A stretch of DNA of 18,615 nucleotides. It comes from RUG334 sp045599645 (GTDB taxonomy: Bacteria; Muiribacteriota; Ozemobacteria; Ozemobacterales; Ozemobacteraceae). Under the pieces are notes generated by a model. That model searched no databases. It was not told the origin of the DNA and was given only the letters and a program-made list of their open reading frames with translations. The position numbers and the translations under genes were made by a program. The stretch lies in the NCBI GenBank assembly GCA_045599645.1, contig JAZRWI010000046.1, positions 1-18,615 on the forward strand, read 5' to 3'. Of the stretch, positions 14,301 through 18,615 are shown one piece after another. Every line of letters begins with the position of its first letter. Position 1 is the stretch's first letter.

Positions 14301-16085
14301 CCGAAGCAGATGCCACCAACCTCGTTCTTCTCTTCCAATGCGCTTGATGAAGAAAATCTTGAAATGGAAGACATGGAAAGCATTCTGGACGATTGTCTGG
14401 CACTGAACATGCCTCAGACACACCTGCTGTGGCACTACAGAAGCCGCCACGAAAGCCTCATTGCCTTCAGTAACCATAAGTTCTACGAAAGCAAGCTTTA
14501 TACATTCCCGTCAGTAGATGACAGGCAGTCTAAGGTAACCTTCGTTCACGTAGACGGCACCTTCGACCACGGTTCTGGCAAGCGCTACAACCGCAAGGAA
14601 GCTGAAGCTGTAGTAGAAGAACTGAAGCGCCGCGCCAAAGACCCGATTCTTTCTAAATACAGTGTCGGCGTTGTCACTTTCAACATTTCCCAGCAGAACC
14701 TCATTGATGACCTGTTTGCTGACGCCTGTAAGGAAGACATAGAGCTTGAAGCCTGGGCATATAAAGGCGAAGATCCGCTGTTCATCAAGAATCTTGAAAA
14801 TGTTCAGGGTGATGAACGTGACGTTATTCTCTTCTCTATCGCTTACGGCCCTGACAACGAAGGCAAGGTTTCTATGAACTTCGGCCCAATCAACAAGGAA
14901 GGCGGCTGGAGACGTCTGAATGTTGCTGTTTCACGTTCTAAACGCGAAATGAAGGTTTTCAGTTCACTGCTTCCGGAACACATCAGCCCTGAAAGAACCA
15001 AAGCCGAAGGCGCACTTGCTCTGAAGGCCTTCTTAGACTACGCAAGAAATCCGAAGGGACTCAAGGCACCGAATGCAACAGCCTGTGAAGCTCACAAGAG
15101 CGGTATTATCCAGAGTCTTAGTGAACTGCTTCAGAAGCAGGGCTACGACACGGATTGCAACATCGGTAATTCTGAATTCAAGGTTGATCTTGGTATCGTA
15201 GACCCGCGTGATTCTGGCAGATACATACTTGGCGTTCTTTTGGACGGCCCGGTCTATAACGACTGCAGAACTACTAGAGACCGCGAACTTTCTCAGACAA
15301 GCGTTCTCAGAGGCTTAGGCTGGAACATTGTCCGCCTGTGGAGCATGGATTGGTGGGAAAGCCGAGACCAGGAAATCGACAAGCTCCTGGATTTGCTTGA
15401 TAAGCTCAAGAATGACCAGAGTATTGAACCTGAAAAGAAGGCTGACCCCAAAGAAGAGCTGAAGCCAGTTGAATACGAAGAAGCAGGAGCCGCAGCAGCT
15501 GAAGATACCAATGCATCAGCCTATACAGCAGCCCAGCTTAATGTTGTCTCAATGTCTTCAGATGACTTCATGGCCCGAAAAAATGCGGCAGAACTTAAGA
15601 AGCGCGCTCTTGAAGTAATCAAGTGTGAAGCTCCGATAACCGAAAATCTGCTGACCAAGCGCCTTCTCAACAGTTATAGCATTACAAGAGTCGGCAGCCG
15701 TGTCCAGACCTACTTAGACGAATTTTACGCCAAGCTTGGCGCTAAGACCACTAAGCAGGCTGATGGACAGACAATTTACTGGGGCAGCAAGCAGGAACCA
15801 GACGATTACACTGATTTCAGAGCCGGCAAAACCGACAATGACAAGCGTGACTCCAAGGACATCCCTATCATCGAGGCCGCCAATGCTGTTCTCAAGGTAG
15901 TTACCGACAACGTAGCATTGTCTGCTGAAGACCTTAACAAACTGGCCGCCAAGCAACTCGGCTTTGCACGCATGGGCGCCAACCTCACAAGCCTCATGGA
16001 TGCAGCTGTAGACATGGCTAAGTCATCAGGCAAAATCGAAGTCATGGCCAACGGCAACATCTCCCTGAAGAAAAGCAACGGATAA
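11358..16085 (+). CDS. DUF4011 / SF1 helicase / nuclease-fold / DUF3320 protein (Hhe-like)
   Basis: A 1575-residue protein with four parts. A DUF4011-type N-terminus (about 25-320, WERKLLDLGLRNQLINMR). An SF1 helicase with Walker A G333-PPGTGK-S340, a long helical insert, motif II D956-E-A-S-Q-L, motif III G980-D-P-K-Q, a QGDERD motif at 1150-1155, and motif VI R1185-R-L-N-V-A-V-S-R1193. A PD-(D/E)xK fold of the MTES_1575/Vsr-like type (about 1255-1375, VDLGIVDP, then GVLLDG, then LGWNIVRLWSMDWW). A DUF3320-like end (about 1440-1570). From memory this order matches the single-protein defence system Hhe (DUF4011-helicase-Vsr), so an ATP-driven DNA translocase acting on invading DNA is likely. 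In the nuclease part L1294 stands where many relatives have glutamate, so cleavage is uncertain. It has its own promoter and is alone in its unit. Composition resembles dxs rather than the toxin-antitoxin genes. Confidence 0.88.
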   Translation: MDETQLSNNTENQTPQQPATNDPYATKKAIWERKLLDLGLRNQLINMRQSRSLIPLITISLNELEDILADGSEFTITAKPEKFVLPEDYTYGNLIKPEIDEELLKKEFADKHLFSIFTEGELKKSIKEVYRAAKNSIEENGANTLYLALGLLRWFETKTKTSVARYAPILLLPIDITRKSAGASTYAISLRDDDPQLNITMLEKLKQDFGIAVGGLDPLPLDEHGLDTKKIFETIKECVKDQPNWDILEMAAIGVFSFSSFVMWNDLVNRSDDLAKNKLVKSLLEGKLTWNAESMVTEGKVDENNVFMAMPTDASQLFAVKTACESKSFVLHGPPGTGKSQTITTLIANALGQDKTVLFVAEKMAALSVVQKRLASIGLDPFCLELHSNKARKKAVLEKLQQTMEFRRPKATDDYQKKADEIAKLRQELDVYSAELHKKQPCGLSIYQLINDYELYSKSPELPQFSAEVLGNMTPELITKQQHIIDALVSAGRSVGHPTDHALARVGVSEYNQSLKEDLNTKTQAYLKELEDLKNKLTAFINEAGLSEFKDDAEYSKLLGAAEQVQKWAVLPKDWVEMKSMNITMAQVAEMAQHFAKAKTLKAALDKNWKPEFYNQDGHLLSSTYQEKSTSWFLPKFFGMWSLKSKLKGFTQNGSINEATLGSDLADLKTYQSEKTLGDELFRKHSAVIDSLYDGDNTDWEKVATYATDAKESTAKLNELLDNDELRIKLCTQKPIIETAKNLYTSTVSRETARENFAKVAQPKPEDGFEKPLDGDIKMCQGILKHIDEIKEWTLWNHTANEAEADGLPTVVEAYRKGMDHDDVMGAYRKSISKGLAAKAIDASQTLNNFAGKVFTDKVERFIALDAQVSALGNREVVYRLASRLPDFTKEAAQSSELGILQRAIKSGGRGTSLRKLFGQIPNMLPKLCPCMLMSPISAAQYIDPERAPFDLVIFDEASQLTTSKAVGALARGKDAIVVGDPKQMPPTSFFSSNALDEENLEMEDMESILDDCLALNMPQTHLLWHYRSRHESLIAFSNHKFYESKLYTFPSVDDRQSKVTFVHVDGTFDHGSGKRYNRKEAEAVVEELKRRAKDPILSKYSVGVVTFNISQQNLIDDLFADACKEDIELEAWAYKGEDPLFIKNLENVQGDERDVILFSIAYGPDNEGKVSMNFGPINKEGGWRRLNVAVSRSKREMKVFSSLLPEHISPERTKAEGALALKAFLDYARNPKGLKAPNATACEAHKSGIIQSLSELLQKQGYDTDCNIGNSEFKVDLGIVDPRDSGRYILGVLLDGPVYNDCRTTRDRELSQTSVLRGLGWNIVRLWSMDWWESRDQEIDKLLDLLDKLKNDQSIEPEKKADPKEELKPVEYEEAGAAAAEDTNASAYTAAQLNVVSMSSDDFMARKNAAELKKRALEVIKCEAPITENLLTKRLLNSYSITRVGSRVQTYLDEFYAKLGAKTTKQADGQTIYWGSKQEPDDYTDFRAGKTDNDKRDSKDIPIIEAANAVLKVVTDNVALSAEDLNKLAAKQLGFARMGANLTSLMDAAVDMAKSSGKIEVMANGNISLKKSNG

Positions 16086-16174
16086 CAACGATTGGAGCGG
16101 ATAAACAGCCTAACAGCCAGGATTTTTTAGCCTCGGTCTTCTTCTTATCCGCCATTATCCTGTTATCCGGTGCT
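16073..16174. repeat. GGATAA/TTATCC repeat, short copy, between convergent genes
   Basis: It begins AAGCAACGGATAACAACGAT, overlapping the last codons and stop of the helicase gene, and ends TTATCCTGTTATCCGGTGCT. The ends are inverted (CGGATAACA at 16079-16087 against TGTTATCCG at 16161-16169; GCGGATAA against TTATCCGC inside), with a T-run (ATTTTTTAG) between. It may serve as the transcription end for both convergent genes. A longer copy lies at 17852-18061. Confidence 0.7.
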
Positions 16175-16190
16175 CCCGTTATCCTGTGCT

Positions 16191-17822
16191 CTAAGCGGCT
16201 TTCAGGTATTGTGGGATCTGCAGCAATTCACCTGATAATCCGAACTTGGCATTGAGTATTCTGGCCACGTTCGGTGAAACAAAGGCCGGGAATGTCGGTC
16301 CAAGATGAATATTGCGGAAACCAAGGCTTATTAGTGCCAAAAGCACTATAACGGCCTTCTGTTCATACCAGGCTATATTAAATACTATTGGCAGCTTATT
16401 CACGTCGCTGAGCCCCAAGGTTTCCTTCAGTTCAAAGGCAAACATTGCCAAGGAATAAGAATCGTTGCACTGACCGGCATCCAGAACCCTTGGTATTCCT
16501 GCAACAGAGCCAAGACTCAGCTTGTTATACCTGAACTTAGCACAGCCCGCAGTGAGTATTATTGCATCTTTGGGAAGTGACGAAGCAAATTCCGTATAAT
16601 AACCACGACTGGTTGCCCTACCGTCACAGCCTGCCATAACGACTATCTTTTTTATTTTTCCTTCAGAAACAGCTCTAATAAGAGCGTCTTTGCTGGCAAT
16701 GAGCTGACTTAAAGCATACCCACCTGTGATTTTTCCGTATTCTATATTCTTCGGAGGCATAGCGCTCTTTGCTTGATTTATCAACGGTGAAAAATCCTTA
16801 AAGCCGTCTTCATCTTCTTCAATATGCTTGCAGCCGGGATAACCTGCCACACCAGTTGTCCACAAGCGCCACAGATAAGAGCTATCTGGCGGTATGATGC
16901 AGTTGGTTGTCATAAGAATGGGCCCGTTGAAGCTCAAAAATTCCTCTTTCTGCTTCCACCAGGCGTTACCATAATGACCACGCAGATTCCTGTATTTTTC
17001 AAAGAACGGGTAATAATGGGCTGGAAGCATTTCTGAATGTGTATATACATCTATTCCTAAGCCCAGAGTCTGTTCCAGAAGCATTTCCAAATCTCTCAGG
17101 TCGTGGCCTGAAACAAGGATACCAGGTCTGTTGCCTACTTCGAGATTTACGTCATGAGCGTAAGGTTCACCGAAATAATCGGTATTTGCCTTGTTCAGCA
17201 GCTTCAGGCTGAGAACGCCATATTTGCCTGTTTCCAGCAAAAGGTCAAAGAGATCATTGAAAGACAGCGAATCATCAAGAGTGGCTGCCAAAGCCATCTG
17301 CAAAAATGCATGCAATTCTTCGCTTTCTTCCCCCAAGACACTGGCATGCCACAAATATGCTGCCATGCCTTTGCAACCGTATGTTATAAATTCGCGCAAA
17401 GAACGGATATCATCATTTACAGTAGCAAGCACGCCAATCTTCTGTGCCTTGTCTGCATACATTATTTCTGTTCCGTTCCAATAAGCGGCGTCGGGAAGCT
17501 TTGCACTGGCCTTAAGCTTGAAAAACAGCGATTGCTTTGTGTATAACGTTTGTTTGATATTAAGAATAAATTCATCAAGCTGAAAATTAGCATTGGTTAT
17601 TGTTACGAAAAGATTCTTCAATATCATGTTATTAACAGACTGTGGCACAGGGATTCTCTGATTGCGCATGGCAGTAGTCACAGCGCATAGCCCTCTTGTT
17701 ACATAAATCAGCAAGTCCTGCATGGAAGCAACTTCCTGCCTCTTGCCACAAACCCCAGCCATTGTGCAGCCTTTTCCTGCTGCAGTTTCCTGACACTGAA
17801 AACAAAACATCTTATTACCCAT
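16191..17822 (-). CDS. hcp: Hydroxylamine reductase / hybrid cluster protein, class I
   Basis: A 543-residue protein carrying all expected cluster ligands. N-terminal cysteines C7-x2-C10-x8-C19-x5-C25 hold a [4Fe-4S] cluster in the class I spacing found in strict anaerobes. The hybrid 4Fe-2S-2O cluster ligands are H240, E264, C308, C399, C427, C452 and E487, in the same order and with nearly the same spacing as in Desulfovibrio Hcp. The protein reduces hydroxylamine in vitro and is held to remove nitric oxide in cells; cytoplasmic. I chose the ATG at 17822 rather than the upstream one at 17867 because AGGAGA (17829-17834) lies 6 nt before it and MGNKMFCFQCQE is the usual family start. It converges on the helicase gene (105 nt apart). 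A DUF1858 partner lies at 8644-8832. Confidence 0.95.
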   Translation of the reverse strand: MGNKMFCFQCQETAAGKGCTMAGVCGKRQEVASMQDLLIYVTRGLCAVTTAMRNQRIPVPQSVNNMILKNLFVTITNANFQLDEFILNIKQTLYTKQSLFFKLKASAKLPDAAYWNGTEIMYADKAQKIGVLATVNDDIRSLREFITYGCKGMAAYLWHASVLGEESEELHAFLQMALAATLDDSLSFNDLFDLLLETGKYGVLSLKLLNKANTDYFGEPYAHDVNLEVGNRPGILVSGHDLRDLEMLLEQTLGLGIDVYTHSEMLPAHYYPFFEKYRNLRGHYGNAWWKQKEEFLSFNGPILMTTNCIIPPDSSYLWRLWTTGVAGYPGCKHIEEDEDGFKDFSPLINQAKSAMPPKNIEYGKITGGYALSQLIASKDALIRAVSEGKIKKIVVMAGCDGRATSRGYYTEFASSLPKDAIILTAGCAKFRYNKLSLGSVAGIPRVLDAGQCNDSYSLAMFAFELKETLGLSDVNKLPIVFNIAWYEQKAVIVLLALISLGFRNIHLGPTFPAFVSPNVARILNAKFGLSGELLQIPQYLKAA

Positions 17823-17828
17823 CTCACT

Positions 17829-17834
17829 TCTCCT
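17829..17834 (-). promoter_or_regulatory. Shine-Dalgarno that fixes the hcp start
   Basis: AGGAGA on the minus strand, 6 nt before the ATG at 17822. It favours this start over the in-frame ATG at 17867, which would add 15 residues not expected in the family. Confidence 0.75.
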
Positions 17835-17851
17835 TATATTTTTATTCCAGT

Positions 17852-18061
17852 AAGCAACGGATAACAACGATGAGAGCGGATAAACAGCCTAACAGCCAGG
17901 ATTTTTAGTCTCGGCATCAGGTGGTTACTGCTTTACCTTACAAACTTACTGCCAAAACGAAGGTTTATAGGCAAAAGCAGTGACTCTATAAAACCGAGGC
18001 TACAAATCTCGGCTGTTCGGCCTGCTTCTTCTTATCCGCCATTATCCTGTTATCCGGTGCT
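17852..18061. repeat. GGATAA/TTATCC repeat, long copy, upstream of hcp
   Basis: It matches 16073-16174 at both ends (AAGCAACGGATAACAACGAT on the left; CTTCTTATCCGCCATTATCC through TCCGGTGCT on the right). About 110 nt of extra sequence lies in the middle (about 17911-18022). That insert contains a piece resembling the ~45-nt unit of the composite repeat (about 17920-17963), an 8-bp inverted repeat ACTGCTTT (17927-17934) / AAAGCAGT (17974-17981), and a stem CCGAG (17994-17998) / CTCGG (18008-18012). There is no gene here. Confidence 0.75.
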
Positions 18062-18085
18062 ACTGTTACCCCTACAGCTAGTCAC

Positions 18086-18280
18086 TTATTCCTTGTCTAA
18101 GTCGGTCTGTTTGCCTGACTGAGCTTCATCACCGCAGCAGCTGGTATCCTTACGGCAGTAGTAAATGCATCTACCGCATTTGCAGGCGTATTTACCAAGC
18201 CTTATCCCCATGCAGCAGCAACAGCCCAGTAAAGCAAAAACCAAAATACCAAGAAACCAGAAACAATAATTTGAACACAT
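18086..18280 (-). CDS. Cysteine-rich small membrane protein, function unknown
   Basis: Not a gene I recognise. The 64 residues include 12 cysteines: C2, C6, a run C20-C23, then C33-x-C35-x2-C38-x3-C42 and C48-C49. Residues 7-19 (FWFLGILVFALLG) are strongly hydrophobic and form one membrane segment; the basic residues after it (GIRLGKYACKCGRC) suggest the cysteine-rich end faces the cytoplasm. The tail is acidic. The LLGC at 17-20 resembles a lipobox, but the N-terminus lacks basic residues. A strong Shine-Dalgarno (AGGAGG, 18290-18295) lies 9 nt before the ATG, which is the main reason to believe the gene. It lies upstream of hcp on the same strand, separated by the long repeat. Metal or Fe-S binding, or a redox role, is plausible but unproven. 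Confidence 0.65.
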   Translation of the reverse strand: MCSNYCFWFLGILVFALLGCCCCMGIRLGKYACKCGRCIYYCRKDTSCCGDEAQSGKQTDLDKE

Positions 18281-18328
18281 AATAAGTATCCTCCTTTATT
18301 TTTTACTTTATTTGTTGTTCACATTCTC

Positions 18329-18347
18329 TTTATAACCGTTATATAAA
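18329..18347. promoter_or_regulatory. Near-palindrome upstream of the cysteine-rich gene
   Basis: TTTATAAC-C-GTTATATAAA: two nearly symmetric arms about one central base (the inner ATAAC-C-GTTAT is perfect), about 35 nt upstream of the Shine-Dalgarno. It may be an operator overlapping an unidentified promoter. The rest of 18300-18420 shows nothing I can support. Confidence 0.3.
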
Positions 18348-18420
18348 CAAATAAACAGAGACTTAGTCACAATTACCTGATTTTATAGCAGTGGATGTAT
18401 AGGGGTGATTTAATACAGCT

Positions 18421-18444
18421 GTTGGCGTTGTTGGCGTAGTTGGC
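18421..18444. repeat. 9-nt tandem repeat GTTGGCGTT
   Basis: GTTGGCGTT, GTTGGCGTA and GTTGGC in a row just before the CATCGA hairpin array. Short and of unknown meaning. Confidence 0.5.
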
Positions 18445-18480
18445 CGAGAAAGCAGATTGGTTTTGTGCAACGAGAGTTGC

Positions 18481-18615
18481 CATCGAGCATGCTTAGCATG
18501 CCATCGACGGCGGTAGCCGACATCGAGCACGAAGTGCCATCGAAACCTCATCGAGAAAATTCGATGACACCAAAGGTGTTCGATGTGCCTGGAAGGCTCG
18601 ATGACAGTAAACTGT
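18481..18615. repeat. CATCGA-linked triloop-hairpin array with a central inversion (runs off the edge)
   Basis: CATCGA occurs at 18481, 18502, 18521, 18538 and 18549; then its reverse complement TCGATG at 18561, 18580 and 18598. Between linkers are different perfect small hairpins: GCATGC-TTA-GCATGC (18487-18501), CGGC-GGTA-GCCG (18508-18519), GCAC-GAA-GTGC (18527-18537), CACC-AAA-GGTG (18568-18578), GCCT-GGA-AGGC (18587-18597) and ACAGTAAACTGT (18604-18615). CATCGA-GAAAAT-TCGATG (18549-18566) is itself a hairpin at the turning point. The array continues beyond the window. Confidence 0.85.

Noticed and set aside
16086..16190. Classic Rho-independent terminator between helicase and hcp
   Set aside because: Inverted GGATAA/TTATCC arms and a T-run exist, but the T-run lies inside the loop rather than after the stem, so I list it as a repeat with a possible termination role only.
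17823..17867. Longer hcp start at 17867
   Set aside because: It would add 15 residues not typical of the family and would place the Shine-Dalgarno AGGAGA inside the gene.
18363..18551. 62-codon frame at the right edge
   Set aside because: It covers the CATCGA hairpin array and 9-nt repeat; no ribosome site and low-complexity product.

Overview
The window suggests an anaerobic, double-membraned bacterium. It carries two trimeric-autotransporter (YadA-type) surface proteins, which need an outer membrane, a class I hybrid cluster protein (Hcp), which is typical of anaerobes, and the Dxs step of bacterial isoprenoid synthesis. I cannot place it in a genus. Standard genetic code reads cleanly throughout. 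No tRNA, rRNA, CRISPR array, transposase or integrase was recognised.

Layout. 1-1443 (minus): N-terminal 481 residues of a YadA-like protein running off the left edge. 2159-2915 (minus): a HEPN/nucleotidyltransferase (HepT/MntA-type) toxin-antitoxin pair. 3236-3791 (minus): a RelE/ParE-type toxin with its antitoxin. 4330-8121 (minus): a complete 1263-residue YadA-like protein paralogous to the first. 8644-10703 (plus): a two-gene operon, a CxxC DUF1858 redox protein followed 2 nt later by dxs. 11358-16085 (plus): a 1575-residue DUF4011 / SF1 helicase / nuclease-fold / DUF3320 protein of the kind found in single-protein phage defence. 16191-17822 (minus): hcp. 18086-18280 (minus): a 64-residue membrane protein with 12 cysteines. 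The four toxin-antitoxin genes look clearly richer in A+T than dxs, the helicase and hcp, which suggests acquired modules.

The most unusual material lies between the genes. From 1444 to about 11280 every transcription unit is separated from the next by a copy of one composite repeat. It consists of a ~45-nt unit (consensus around TGGGTTTGCTGCTGATTCG), alternating with runs of two different heptamers (CATAATT/G and GAATTGA). On the gene-start side of four copies there is a GC-rich array of tiny hairpins with 3-nt loops, joined by the linker TAGGAGGGC. A second kind of triloop-hairpin array, with CATCGA linkers that switch to the reverse complement TCGATG halfway, fills the last 135 bases. A third repeat pair brackets hcp.

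How the parts may work together: the toxin-antitoxin pairs and the helicase are accessory/defence genes, the YadA proteins are adhesins, and Hcp plus DUF1858 point to nitrosative/redox stress handling. The repeats give each minus-strand gene group a near-identical border, so the region reads like a set of exchangeable cassettes. That last point is inference.
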